A stretch of 64,000 nt of DNA, from positions 1 through 64,000 of the IMG/VR virus record IMGVR_UViG_3300033153_004222, one strand, 5' to 3'. This document shows, piece by piece, positions 22,718 through 30,274 of the stretch. The stretch comes from a virus. A program made the translations under genes and the position numbers. The notes under the pieces are model-generated. The model made no database searches, was not told the origin of the DNA, and saw only the letters and a program-made list of their open reading frames with translations. The number at the start of each line of letters is the position of its first letter. Within the stretch, counting starts at the first letter, position 1.

Positions 22718-22975
22718 ATGAACGGATATGAAAGAATCTTTTATGAAAGAGATGTGCCTCAAGCAGTAAAGGCATTAAAAGAAATTGCTGCACATTTAGA
22801 AACTTTAACTAAAGTCATTGTTTCAGATCCAGGAGATGAAATAGAACATATTACTGAATCATACCCAGGAGCTGGATATGGTTATAGGAAACGTAAGAAA
22901 TCAGATTCTAACCCACATGTTAATCCAAAATTTGGATCAGATGAATGGGTAGCTCAAGGAGGAGATAAACCATGA
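22718..22975 (+). CDS. Small protein with basic C-terminus, 85 aa
   Basis: An 85-aa protein. The N-terminal helix (RIFYERDVPQAVKALKEIAAHLETLTKVI) is followed by a Gly/Tyr-rich turn (YPGAGYGYRKRKK) and a polar tail. No domain is recognised. It overlaps the next start as ATGA. Confidence 0.6.
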   Translation: MNGYERIFYERDVPQAVKALKEIAAHLETLTKVIVSDPGDEIEHITESYPGAGYGYRKRKKSDSNPHVNPKFGSDEWVAQGGDKP

Positions 22976-23142
22976 GCTGGTGGAGAAACATAGATGAAGG
23001 TAAAAAGGTTAATTATTTTATAATACTTTTTGGGCTTATCACATGTATTGGATTAATATTATTCAATAAATGTGATGGCACTAAAAAGATAAAAAAACAA
23101 AATTATGAGCAAACCTTACATCCACGCACGGAGTTCCGCTAA
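22972..23142 (+). CDS. Single-pass membrane protein, 56 aa
   Basis: A 56-aa frame starting in the ATGA overlap with the previous gene and running 38 nt into the next. One membrane segment (VNYFIILFGLITCIGLILF) lies between a charged N-terminus (MSWWRNIDEGKK) and a basic tail (KKIKKQ). Coupled starts on both sides support it. Confidence 0.6.
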   Translation: MSWWRNIDEGKKVNYFIILFGLITCIGLILFNKCDGTKKIKKQNYEQTLHPRTEFR

Positions 23143-23515
23143 AAAATTTGGAGGAAAATGGGAAGATTATATAGAAATACATGAGCTATTAGATAGCTCT
23201 AAAGCTGCAATAGCAGATAACAGGCATAGAGTTTTAACTCATAACTCCTGGTTTATAAGCTATATACTACCTAAAATATTTGGAGAAACTTTCAGGAGAA
23301 AGTCAGATAACCAAGTAATTTCAACCAGAGAAATAGCAGAACAACATGTACTTGAAGATTATAGAATGAGATTCATTCCAACTGCACAAGATTTTATTGA
23401 ACATATGGATTATGTTGGATGGATGCAAAATGGAATAGCAGGATCTCCAGCAAGTGCAAAGAAATTAAATTTTAAAACTTCTAAAAAGCGTGTGAAGGTT
23501 TTAAATTTAGATTGA
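23105..23515 (+). CDS. DUF6915-like protein
   Basis: A 136-aa protein matching the DUF6915 pattern: HARSSAKKFGGKWEDYIEIHELLDSSK, then ADNRHRVLTHNSW, then an FGETFRRKSDNQVISTREIAEQHVLEDYRM block and an IPTAQDFIEHM end. The family is widespread in bacteria and phages and has no established function; its conserved His/Arg and EQHV residues could form an active site or bind metal. The start overlaps the membrane peptide gene, and the stop is 1 nt from the next ATG. Confidence 0.75.
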   Translation: MSKPYIHARSSAKKFGGKWEDYIEIHELLDSSKAAIADNRHRVLTHNSWFISYILPKIFGETFRRKSDNQVISTREIAEQHVLEDYRMRFIPTAQDFIEHMDYVGWMQNGIAGSPASAKKLNFKTSKKRVKVLNLD

Positions 23516-23516
23516 T

Positions 23517-23915
23517 ATGAAAAACAAATTTAACAAAGGATATATTGTATGCCAACCAGGCTGGGAATACAATGATGAAGTATTCAATAGGATGCCTGAA
23601 GATGCTATATCTGAGAATTTAGGAAAGATTTATTTAGATAAAGAAGAGGCTCAAAAAGAAGTAGATGATATATCTATATCTAATTGGTCTAATATAAATA
23701 TATTAGAATTTGGCTATAGTATAAATGATGTAATGATAGATGAAAAGGATTTCGGAGAGAAAGATCTTAAAATATTTTTAGAGGAAATTGGAGGAGAAAT
23801 AGTAGATGAATGGGATTGGAGAACTCCACCTCTTATGAAAATAGAAGATATACATTTTATAGAAGAAAAAATGTATTTATCATTTGCATATTTACAAGAA
23901 TTAGACATAGCTTAA
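23517..23915 (+). CDS. Acidic early protein, 132 aa, unknown
   Basis: A 132-aa protein, acidic (GGEIVDEWDWRTPPLMKIED) with mixed alpha/beta pattern. It starts MKNKFNKGYIVCQPGWEYNDEVFNRM, a YIVxxPGWEYNDE pattern like small phage proteins that track protein or nucleotide substrates, though I know no function. It is the last gene before a 362-nt gap that holds three folded RNAs. Confidence 0.65.
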   Translation: MKNKFNKGYIVCQPGWEYNDEVFNRMPEDAISENLGKIYLDKEEAQKEVDDISISNWSNINILEFGYSINDVMIDEKDFGEKDLKIFLEEIGGEIVDEWDWRTPPLMKIEDIHFIEEKMYLSFAYLQELDIA

Positions 23916-23932
23916 AAAGAGGGTAGCTCCCT

Positions 23933-24006
23933 TGGAGAAGACAGGAGCGAGGGATCCTGGAATGTTGAACTAACGTAGCTGTTCGATACTGTTTTCTCCA
24001 TTTTAT
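23933..24006 (+). ncRNA. Folded RNA A, terminator-capped
   Basis: A 12-bp closing helix (TGGAGAAGACAG 23933-23944 with CTGTTTTCTCCA 23989-24000, one G:U) encloses two short helices (AGG-GAT-CCT and GAAC/GTTC) and is followed by TTTTAT. It looks like a small three-arm RNA whose closing helix doubles as a terminator. First of three in tandem. Confidence 0.6.
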
Positions 24007-24092
24007 ACCAGGAGTATATGACTACGAAGAATGAATTGCAGCTCGGGCTATAGCAAGGAATTCTTTTGATATGAGATACTCTTGGTTTTTTT
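24007..24092 (+). ncRNA. Folded RNA B, terminator-capped
   Basis: An 11-bp closing helix (ACCAGGAGTAT 24007-24017 with ATACTCTTGGT 24076-24086, one G:U) encloses an AATTGC/GCAA + AATTC-type inner arm. Seven T follow. It begins at the base after RNA A's T-run. Confidence 0.6.
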
Positions 24093-24098
24093 ATTTAA

Positions 24099-24258
24099 AG
24101 ATAGCAATTGAGGCGAGTTCGTTATAAAAGAATCAGAAAGATAGGTAAAAAGGATAACAAAGCCTCATGGGCAAGTCCCGTGGACAGAAACCTTTTTTGA
24201 AATTAGTGCGACTTCCGTAACGAGGAAGATGGCCTACTATCCTTTTGCTATCTATTTT
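24099..24258 (+). ncRNA. Folded RNA C, terminator-capped, with shared 12-mer
   Basis: Closing helix AGATAGCA (24099-24106) with TGCTATCT (24246-24253). Inside: TGAGGC + GTTAT with ATAAC + GCCTCA (24109-24167), GGG-CAAGT-CCC, and CTTCC-GTAACGA-GGAAG (24212-24228). GATAG in the first loop could pair with CTATC near 24236, a possible pseudoknot. It ends in TATTTTT directly before the next gene. It carries GATAACAAAGCC, also present in RNA D. Confidence 0.6.
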
Positions 24259-24277
24259 TAACTTAAAATTATATAAT

Positions 24278-24844
24278 ATGTTTGATGAAGAAGGACACAA
24301 TGTAGATATTGAAATCTATGAAGAACAACATGAGCTTTTATGGGATGAATTTAGAAAAGCTCAACAAACTCTTAGAGAAAAAATTATGGATCTAAGAGAT
24401 AAAGGAAAAGAGTTATTCGTAAAAGAATGCAAAACACTATTCCAATCTTATCCAGAATTAAAATCATTTGGATGGACACAATATACCCCATATTTTATGG
24501 ATGGTGATCCGTGTGTATTCTATGCAAATACAGAGTATTTTTATGTAAATGGATATGATTCAGAGGAATTGGATGTTATGGACACAAGATTTGATGAAGA
24601 TCAAATAGGTGAAAATCTATTTTTAGGACATGACAAAGAAACAAGAATCTGGGACCAAAAGAAAAATAATTGGAATATAAGTACTAATTCTGTATACAAT
24701 CCTAAATATGAATTAATAATAGATAGAATATCTGATCTATTAGGATCATTTAGTGAAGATGATTTCTTTGATTTCTTTGGCGATCATGCAATGGTAGTCA
24801 TTAGTGAGAAAGGTGCTTTTGTAGAAGATTGGGACCATGAATAA
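24278..24844 (+). CDS. Acidic early protein, 188 aa, unknown
   Basis: A 188-aa acidic protein; ATG 24278 is preferred because upstream in-frame ATG 24245 lies inside the closing helix of RNA C, and an AT-rich leader (TTTTTAACTTAAAATTATATAAT) precedes this one, as for other genes after folded RNAs. The N-terminal half is helical (EEQHELLWDEFRKAQQTLREKIMDL), the rest mixed. It contains SFGWTQYTPYFMDGDPCVFY, a pattern known from phage proteins without assigned function. Confidence 0.65.
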   Translation: MFDEEGHNVDIEIYEEQHELLWDEFRKAQQTLREKIMDLRDKGKELFVKECKTLFQSYPELKSFGWTQYTPYFMDGDPCVFYANTEYFYVNGYDSEELDVMDTRFDEDQIGENLFLGHDKETRIWDQKKNNWNISTNSVYNPKYELIIDRISDLLGSFSEDDFFDFFGDHAMVVISEKGAFVEDWDHE

Positions 24845-24850
24845 TTAAAG

Positions 24851-24995
24851 ATATCTGGCGGAAACTTTATTAACCCAACGAGGTACCATCTGATGTAATG
24901 GTGTAGATAAGTCAGGATTAGGGACTAATATGGATTAAAGGTGGCCATAGGTCTATAATGTAGCATCTATAAAGATAACAAAGCCGATATTTTTA
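24851..24995 (+). ncRNA. Folded RNA D in the gap before the 221-aa gene
   Basis: ATATC + GGC (24851-24859) pairs with GCC + GATAT (24983-24990), followed by TTTTTAA. Inner hairpins include ACCAT/ATGGT and ATTAG-GGA-CTAAT. It shares the 12-mer GATAACAAAGCC with RNA C at the 3' side. Weaker than A-C. Confidence 0.5.
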
Positions 24996-25020
24996 ATATA
25001 TTAACTATAAATTTTATACA

Positions 25021-25686
25021 ATGAAGAAACGTAAAGAATGGAAATTTCTAACGAATTTAATTAAAGCTGATCCAAAAGAAATGGAGGATAAAGCTAATGG
25101 TAAATCTTATGACAATGACAGAAAGCATTGGACTAAAGATGAAACAGCTGAAATGCTTGAAGCACATTCGTTAGGATTTAATGACAGGGACATTGCTTTT
25201 GCCCATAAAAGAAGAATAAAAGCAGTACGATTAAAGAGAACTAAAGAGTTACAAAAATTAATGGAGGATGCAGAACCTATGGTAAAGACTAATAATTTAA
25301 ATGACACAGAAGAACCAGGAAGATTCTTTTCTCAAAAACTTATTAATGAGCTTCATCAACAGTTTGAATGGAGCAAAAGTATGATGGTGGAACAACAAGA
25401 TTCTTATGATGAGTTAATGAAAGAGTGGTGCTTACAGCATCTAAAGAGGAGTAAAATTCTTGAAACACTTCATATGTTTTTAATAGAAGAAACAGGACTC
25501 ATAGGAATGTTAGGAGGAACCGGAAAAGTTTTAGACAGAGGAAATGATCTTTTAAAGAAGCTTCGTAAAGTTGAAAACTCTATTACTCCAGAAGAAGTAA
25601 ATGAGCATTTTGAACAAATGAAAAACATAGCCGGACAAGGCCTTGAAAAAAAAGGAAAGTTTGGAAATGGAAAGTCAAGTGGATAA
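25021..25686 (+). CDS. Putative Myb/SANT-like DNA-binding early protein, 221 aa
   Basis: A 221-aa protein, helical throughout. Residues ~37-80 (HWTKDETAEMLEAHSLGFNDRDIAFAHKRRIKAVRLKR) have the spacing of a Myb/SANT or trihelical HTH repeat: a tryptophan, an acidic helix, then a basic recognition helix. The C-terminal part is a longer coiled region (EEVNEHFEQMKNIAG). DNA binding is inferred; it may regulate early or middle transcription. It is flanked by folded RNAs on both sides. Confidence 0.6.
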   Translation: MKKRKEWKFLTNLIKADPKEMEDKANGKSYDNDRKHWTKDETAEMLEAHSLGFNDRDIAFAHKRRIKAVRLKRTKELQKLMEDAEPMVKTNNLNDTEEPGRFFSQKLINELHQQFEWSKSMMVEQQDSYDELMKEWCLQHLKRSKILETLHMFLIEETGLIGMLGGTGKVLDRGNDLLKKLRKVENSITPEEVNEHFEQMKNIAGQGLEKKGKFGNGKSSG

Positions 25687-25691
25687 TGCGT

Positions 25692-25911
25692 ATACCCATG
25701 ATGAAGGGGCGTAGTTCAATTACACCCGAAAGCGTGAAACCAGGCATAGCCAGGTAGTGGCAGGAAGATGCAATAGTAAAAGCTCAGAATACTTCATCAA
25801 CAATACATATAGGGAACGGCAGTAGGGAGATGTGATGAACATCCGGTACAAACCCTAACCTTGGAGTGGCGATGCCCTTACTCAACTCCAAGGGTATGTA
25901 TTTATTTTTAA
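25692..25911 (+). ncRNA. Folded RNA E, multi-branched, ~220 nt
   Basis: Closing helix ATACCC (25692-25697) with GGGTAT (25892-25897). A first domain is closed by the perfect 8-bp TGATGAAG/CTTCATCA (25699-25706/25792-25799). A second is closed by TAGGG/CCCTA (25810-25814/25853-25857) and holds GATGT-GATGA-ACATC. A third is the hairpin CCTTGGAGT/ACTCCAAGG (25859-25893), sharing G's with the closing helix. T-rich sequence (TATTTATTTTT) follows. It occupies nearly the whole gap between two genes. No tRNA cloverleaf or known ribozyme core fits. Confidence 0.65.
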
Positions 25912-25928
25912 CATTCAATCTAAAATAT

Positions 25929-26171
25929 ATGATAAAGGAAAAAAAACAAACCGAAGAACTTTTAACACAATTAAATCATTTAGCAAAGTATTGGTCTGAA
26001 ACAGATAATTCTATAGAGGATAAACTTTCAGGAGTACTGTTTAGTTTTCTGGTAATGATTGATGGAGGAAGTGGTTCTTTTGAACACGGAATTAAGATGA
26101 TAGATAATGCAACAGGAGAAGAGATTTCAAATGGTTATCTACATGAAATATTTAACAAATATAAAAAGTAA
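25929..26171 (+). CDS. Early protein, 80 aa, unknown
   Basis: An 80-aa product if ATG 25929 is used. The upstream in-frame ATG (25866) falls inside RNA E, so the internal start after the AT-rich leader is preferred. The product is helical (EEKKQTEELLTQLNHLAKYW style) with a short hydrophobic middle (GVLFSFLVMIDGGSG) resembling small phage proteins of unknown function. No motif is recognised. Confidence 0.6.
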   Translation: MIKEKKQTEELLTQLNHLAKYWSETDNSIEDKLSGVLFSFLVMIDGGSGSFEHGIKMIDNATGEEISNGYLHEIFNKYKK

Positions 26172-26175
26172 AATT

Positions 26176-26583
26176 ATGGGATTTTTTAGTTGGAAAACAA
26201 ACGATACTACTAAGAGTATCAACAATCATTATACAGGTATACCCACATTTAGAGTAATAATGACTGATAATAAAGGTAATCAATGGGTAGAAGATAATTA
26301 TGAGGGGTACGGCATCTTTGGAGGCAAAGATTATCATGAATTATTAGATGAGATGAATGGAGGCTCTGGAGATAGACTTATAGGAATAGCCAGGATGTAT
26401 GATAAGAAATATAAAAATCAAATCTTTCCTTCATTAAGTGAAAATGGTGATTACCATAACGGTATACAACCAGAAGATTGTGAGTATCAAGGGTATTTTT
26501 ATGATGCAGTATGTCAAGAATGTTTTGATGATATAGATAATATTGATGAACTGAAGGATAAGCTATTTGAAAATGAAAAGTAA
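26176..26583 (+). CDS. Early protein, 135 aa, unknown conserved phage type
   Basis: A 135-aa product from ATG 26176, 4 nt after the previous stop; a longer in-frame start lies inside that gene. The sequence starts MGFFSWKTNDTTKSINN and has DNKGNQWVEDNYEGYGIFGGKDYHELL, a pattern common to hypothetical proteins in large phages of Bacteroidota (MGFFSWxTxDTxxSI). The function is unknown. It precedes folded RNA F. Confidence 0.7.
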   Translation: MGFFSWKTNDTTKSINNHYTGIPTFRVIMTDNKGNQWVEDNYEGYGIFGGKDYHELLDEMNGGSGDRLIGIARMYDKKYKNQIFPSLSENGDYHNGIQPEDCEYQGYFYDAVCQECFDDIDNIDELKDKLFENEK

Positions 26584-26589
26584 TTTCTG

Positions 26590-26677
26590 AATAGGACCTC
26601 CCTAACCCTTGGGGACAGCAAAGACATAGAGTACAAGATTTTAGAACTTTATTAGTTGGGAGTGATCCCTATTTTTT
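26590..26677 (+). ncRNA. Folded RNA F, terminator-capped
   Basis: AATAGG + CTCCC + AAC (26590-26606) pairs with GTT + GGGAG + CCTATT (26655-26673) with small internal loops, then TTTTTT. The inner part has a CC-TT-GG turn and AAAG/CTTT. It fills the gap before the 49-aa gene. Confidence 0.55.
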
Positions 26678-26697
26678 AACATTAAAATTATAATAGT

Positions 26698-26847
26698 ATG
26701 GAAAAAGTATTAGAATGGTTGGAGAAATTAGAAACTCCTCAGACATTAACAGATGAATTAAAACAAACCATTATAGATGAAGTTTATGATGCATGTCATA
26801 CAGCTTTTAATTCTGGTGAACAACAAGGTAAAAACGAGAACTTATGA
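26698..26847 (+). CDS. Small acidic helical protein, 49 aa
   Basis: A 49-aa frame (MEKVLEWLEKLETPQTLTDE...) predicted helical and acidic. Its stop overlaps the next start as ATGA, and it follows RNA F with the usual AT-rich leader. The function is unknown. Confidence 0.6.
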   Translation: MEKVLEWLEKLETPQTLTDELKQTIIDEVYDACHTAFNSGEQQGKNENL

Positions 26848-27182
26848 GTCATATGAAAAGAGCATTAGAGGACATCCGAGATTTAGGATGGCCCGAAACC
26901 AATGAATCTCTACAGAGATTGATTGAAAAACGTCAAAAGGAAGCAGAAACAAAAGCCGATGATATACAACTCCCCAAATGGTTTGATGGAATGGTATACG
27001 AACAAGGCGATACAGTTACCAATCCTTTTAGCGGTAGTTTTATATATATAGATAGAAAAGCCCTGTCTATGTATGATTTAATAATGGGAGCAAATCACAC
27101 AGAACAATGGGAATTAGTTCGTAAAGGATGTGATTGGTTTAGACAACATTACCCGAAAGAGTATATGGTGTTGCTCGATTAA
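26844..27182 (+). CDS. Early protein, 112 aa, unknown
   Basis: A 112-aa protein with a helical, charged first half (KRALEDIRDLGWPETNESLQRLIEKRQKEAETKADD). A compact second half (GDTVTNPFSGSFIYIDRKALSMYDLIMGAN) has the look of a small conserved phage domain. Its start is translationally coupled to the 49-aa gene. No family can be named with confidence. Confidence 0.6.
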   Translation: MSHMKRALEDIRDLGWPETNESLQRLIEKRQKEAETKADDIQLPKWFDGMVYEQGDTVTNPFSGSFIYIDRKALSMYDLIMGANHTEQWELVRKGCDWFRQHYPKEYMVLLD

Positions 27183-27193
27183 AATTAATAATT

Positions 27194-28183
27194 ATGAAAA
27201 TAACAGATGATAAGTATTTTGGATTGCATCTATTTACCCAAGAAGCAGATACAGATAACTCTATATTCCAATTCGTTATGAATTATTCAGGGATTATAAA
27301 GGAAACGATGGGAGATGAAGAAGGAAGTAAAGTATTGCTGGAGCTGTCGCTGTTATTGTTAGATAATGGTATGGCTAATATTACAATATCTCCTCAAGAT
27401 CCTGAAGCAGCGGCTAAAAAGCCAAGAGCAGAAAAAGCTTTGCGTACAATCACACATGATAATACAAATTACATGATAAAAGATGAGGTACAAGAACTTT
27501 CAAGCAGATTGAAACTAAAGAATTTTACTTTAAAGATTTTGGATAAGTTAGAAACGCAAAAATCAACCTATATATTAGATAAAAAATCTTTTTTTAGATT
27601 TTATAAGTTAGATAATTGTGTAGTAGGAGGATTTTTTAAAAAGTCTTATGAAACTGATACAGCTTTAAAAGAAGATCTTTCAGTTCTTGATGCTGCATTT
27701 GCAGGAATAGGAAAGCCAGGACTTCATTATAATGATTTATCAAATCAAATTGAATTTGGATTTGATTATTATTTATTCAAGTTAGATCTGGATGATTTTT
27801 CTATAGAGATAAATGATCAAAAATATTATAAAATGGATGATGAAAAGTTAAAACAGGATCCAGAATATCCTCGATTACTTCAATTTATTCAGTTGGTAAC
27901 ATTCATAAGTCTAAGTGAGTTAGAATTAAGAATTTTAGCTCCTAATATGAAATGTTCTAATCCTGGAGGAAGATTCCATAAAAAGATCATTAATGGAAGT
28001 ACAAGTGATGTTGTAATAGTAGGCAGTAAATGGAATACTATTTCTGTTAGAGAAGAAGGTTTTAAAGTGGCTGGATTTTTTAGACTACAGCCTTGTGGAA
28101 AAGGTAGACAAGATGTTAAACTAATCTTTGTAAACTCTTTTATGAAACATGGTTATATAAGAAGATTCAATCGGAAACAATAA
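27194..28183 (+). CDS. Conserved early protein, 329 aa, unknown
   Basis: A 329-aa protein. The N-terminal helical part (residues 1-100) is followed by a mixed domain and a C-terminal signature GFFRLQPCGKGRQDVKLIFV...FMKHGYIRR. The combination of an aromatic-Arg-Gln-x-Cys-Gly-x-Gly-Arg run and a final H-G-Y-x-R-R is typical of a group of conserved phage and plasmid proteins of unknown role. It is an isolated large gene among small ones. No catalytic site can be assigned; the GRQDVK basic run may contact nucleic acid. Confidence 0.65.
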   Translation: MKITDDKYFGLHLFTQEADTDNSIFQFVMNYSGIIKETMGDEEGSKVLLELSLLLLDNGMANITISPQDPEAAAKKPRAEKALRTITHDNTNYMIKDEVQELSSRLKLKNFTLKILDKLETQKSTYILDKKSFFRFYKLDNCVVGGFFKKSYETDTALKEDLSVLDAAFAGIGKPGLHYNDLSNQIEFGFDYYLFKLDLDDFSIEINDQKYYKMDDEKLKQDPEYPRLLQFIQLVTFISLSELELRILAPNMKCSNPGGRFHKKIINGSTSDVVIVGSKWNTISVREEGFKVAGFFRLQPCGKGRQDVKLIFVNSFMKHGYIRRFNRKQ

Positions 28184-28198
28184 CTAAAATTTAATAAA

Positions 28199-28618
28199 AT
28201 GGGAACAAGAAGTTTAACAAAAGTAATTCAGAAATGGGAAACTGAATCCGGTAAGGAGAAAAAAAGACCTATAATCAGTATGTATCGTCAATATGATGGT
28301 TATCCAGAAGGACATGGTATTGAATTAGCAGAATTTTTAGATGAATTTTCTGTAGTAAATGGTTTAGGATTAGATAAGGAGAAAAAAATAGCAAATGGAA
28401 TGGATTGTTTAGCTGCTCAGATAGTAGCTGAATTTAAAACAGGTCCAGGCGGTATTTATTTACAACACCCTGATACAACTGATGTGTGGGAACAATTTGT
28501 ATATGAAATAGAAGACACGGGTAAAGGTCTTTCTATTTCTATATACGATTCCTATGAAAAAGATGTAATATTTAAGGGAAGTCCTGAAGAATTAATTAAC
28601 AAATTTTATAAAGAATAA
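28199..28618 (+). CDS. Conserved phage protein of unknown function (MGTRSLT type)
   Basis: A 139-aa protein beginning MGTRSLTKVI, followed by SMYRQYDGYPEGHGIELAEFL. This start plus the YRQxDGYPxGHG block defines a family common in large phages. The compact alpha/beta layout and conserved His/Tyr suggest a small enzyme or binding domain, but no function is known. It sits 3 nt before the next gene. Confidence 0.7.
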   Translation: MGTRSLTKVIQKWETESGKEKKRPIISMYRQYDGYPEGHGIELAEFLDEFSVVNGLGLDKEKKIANGMDCLAAQIVAEFKTGPGGIYLQHPDTTDVWEQFVYEIEDTGKGLSISIYDSYEKDVIFKGSPEELINKFYKE

Positions 28619-28620
28619 TT

Positions 28621-29265
28621 ATGGCAAATCATTGTTACAATTGGATCACTATCACAGGCGATAGTGATTCAATTCAAAAACTGATAGATAAATGTGAGCA
28701 GCCTGAAGTTCAAAATGAAAGCTTATGGTATAATACATATCATAAATTATTTCCTGATACAAATAAGAGGTATCCAGGAGCAGATGAAGAAGATAAATTT
28801 GATGTATATGAACAATACGGATCAAAATGGTTTGATTTAGGCATTGATTATCCCGCAGATAAAGAATATGTAAATATTATGGGAGATTCAGCCTGGTCGC
28901 CAATGGAACCTTTATGCCAAAAACTTTCACAAGCATATAACGTAGAGATTCGTATAGAATTTGAAGAAGGTGGTTGTGATTTTGGTGGTTTTGCTGTATA
29001 TGAGAATGGGATTGAAACTGAATCTGAAACTTATACCTACAGAACTTGGATGTATATAAATGATCCTCCATGTTTTATGGAAAATATAGCAGAGGAAATT
29101 CTTTGCGGTGATTATTATCAAGATTTAGATGATTTCAAAGAGAATGATAAGGAATGCTGGGATGTGATGAGTGTTAAGGACAAAAAAGAATTAAAGCTTA
29201 TCTTTGAAGAGTACGCACAACAAATAAAGCAGGAAGAAATTGATAAAAAGCAACTAAAAAAATAG
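28621..29265 (+). CDS. YubB/Api92-like ferredoxin-fold protein
   Basis: A 214-aa protein with the family start MANHCYNWITITGDSDSIQKLI and the compact middle (YVNIMGDSAWSPMEPLCQKLSQAYNVEIRIEFEEGGCDFGG) typical of YubB (DUF1281/Api92-like) proteins found in phages and plasmids. The fold is ferredoxin-like; the role is unknown. The C-terminal tail is basic-acidic coiled. The next gene begins at the base after its stop. Confidence 0.7.
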   Translation: MANHCYNWITITGDSDSIQKLIDKCEQPEVQNESLWYNTYHKLFPDTNKRYPGADEEDKFDVYEQYGSKWFDLGIDYPADKEYVNIMGDSAWSPMEPLCQKLSQAYNVEIRIEFEEGGCDFGGFAVYENGIETESETYTYRTWMYINDPPCFMENIAEEILCGDYYQDLDDFKENDKECWDVMSVKDKKELKLIFEEYAQQIKQEEIDKKQLKK

Positions 29266-29613
29266 ATGAAAATGGAAAACAAGGTAAATAAAACAGAGTT
29301 TAAATTGGAAATTGAAATAGGTGAAATTGATGGAGCACATGGAATGGGATTTAGAGCGTTAGGAGATCCTCATTATTTAGAAGAAGCTATTATAGCTACT
29401 ATTAGATATGATATAGAGGAACCAGAATCAAGTCAAAAAGATGGGCAGAATAAATCTGCAATACTATTTCAAACAATTGCTGAAGCATATTTTACAGCAA
29501 TAACACAATTGGCTCATAAATCTGAATATGCAGATAAAATGCAGAAACAATTATCTGTGGTTCAAACAGGATTAATTGAAACTTATAATAGGCTGCATAA
29601 TGAAATTAAATAG
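29266..29613 (+). CDS. Early protein, 115 aa, unknown
   Basis: A 115-aa protein starting MKMENKVNKTEFKLEIEIG, with a beta-like N-terminus and a helical end (TGLIETYNRLHNEIK). It starts the base after the preceding stop. No domain is recognised; an ATG 6 nt downstream is an alternative start. Confidence 0.6.
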   Translation: MKMENKVNKTEFKLEIEIGEIDGAHGMGFRALGDPHYLEEAIIATIRYDIEEPESSQKDGQNKSAILFQTIAEAYFTAITQLAHKSEYADKMQKQLSVVQTGLIETYNRLHNEIK

Positions 29614-29620
29614 ACAAAAT

Positions 29621-30046
29621 ATGATGAAAATGCAGCTAATACATGACTTAGAAGAAATTTTAAGAACTATTCCTCTGGATGTAATTGAGGAAGATATTAA
29701 AATGAATGTAATTAATGATCAAGTAAAAGAATTATTATATTTTTTAATAGAAGCAAAAAATGAATTAGCAACTTCTGTAATCTATAGGGCTGATGGTAGT
29801 AAAGAATTAATCAGCCCTATCAATGGTAAAAACTTTCAATTAGAAGAACTACAAGAAATAGTAGGAGGATATATTGAAGTAATGCATTTACCCAATATGG
29901 GAAAAAAGATGATCCTCAATGAGGATGGTAAATCTTTAGAACTTCCTATAAATAGATTAGCGACAGAATTATTCAGAGATTCTTATCAAACCTCTGATAT
30001 AATAGTAGGAGATGCTTTAATATGTGATAATAAATTAATGAGATGA
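29621..30046 (+). CDS. Early protein, 141 aa, unknown
   Basis: About 141 residues from ATG 29621, chosen because a longer in-frame start at 29576 would overlap the previous gene by 38 nt without a better leader. The product is helical and acidic at the N-terminus (IHDLEEILRTIPLDVIEEDIKMN). It then carries GNGKN/YIEVMHLPNMGKKMILNEDGKSLELPINRLATELF, which resembles a small conserved domain (HLxxxxxMxxNEDGxxxxLPxN) of unknown function in phages, sometimes fused to other domains. The next gene overlaps as ATGA. Confidence 0.62.
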   Translation: MMKMQLIHDLEEILRTIPLDVIEEDIKMNVINDQVKELLYFLIEAKNELATSVIYRADGSKELISPINGKNFQLEELQEIVGGYIEVMHLPNMGKKMILNEDGKSLELPINRLATELFRDSYQTSDIIVGDALICDNKLMR

Positions 30047-30270
30047 ATAATATTACTAAAGGAGATTTGGTAAGAAAAGATGCAGGACTTGGTTTTTCCA
30101 TATTTGGTAATGTTATTAAAGTTTTTGAAAGACAAAATGAAGTGTTGATAAAGTGGTCAAATGATCCAGCTATCAAACATCAATTTAGTGTGGAAAAAAT
30201 AGAAGACATAACATTGTTATATAGTGGAAGTCAAGGAGCATCTTTAACTACTGATACTCATAAAAACTAA
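30043..30270 (+). CDS. Small beta-rich protein, 75 aa
   Basis: A 75-aa protein (GDLVRKDAGLGFSIFGNVIKVFERQNEVLIKWSN) with the alternating pattern of a small SH3-like barrel, as in KOW/Tudor-type nucleic-acid or protein-binding folds. It starts in an ATGA overlap. The function is unknown. Confidence 0.6.
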   Translation: MNNITKGDLVRKDAGLGFSIFGNVIKVFERQNEVLIKWSNDPAIKHQFSVEKIEDITLLYSGSQGASLTTDTHKN

Positions 30271-30274
30271 AAAA

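Noticed and set aside
24245-24277. Longer N-terminus for the 188-aa protein
   Set aside because: It would translate the closing helix and T-run of RNA C; the ATG after the AT-rich leader is preferred.
25699-25725. Hammerhead-ribozyme-like TGATGA ... GAAA core
   Set aside because: The invariant C before TGATGA is A, and the middle helix pairs imperfectly; the TGATGAAG bases are used in a perfect 8-bp domain helix.
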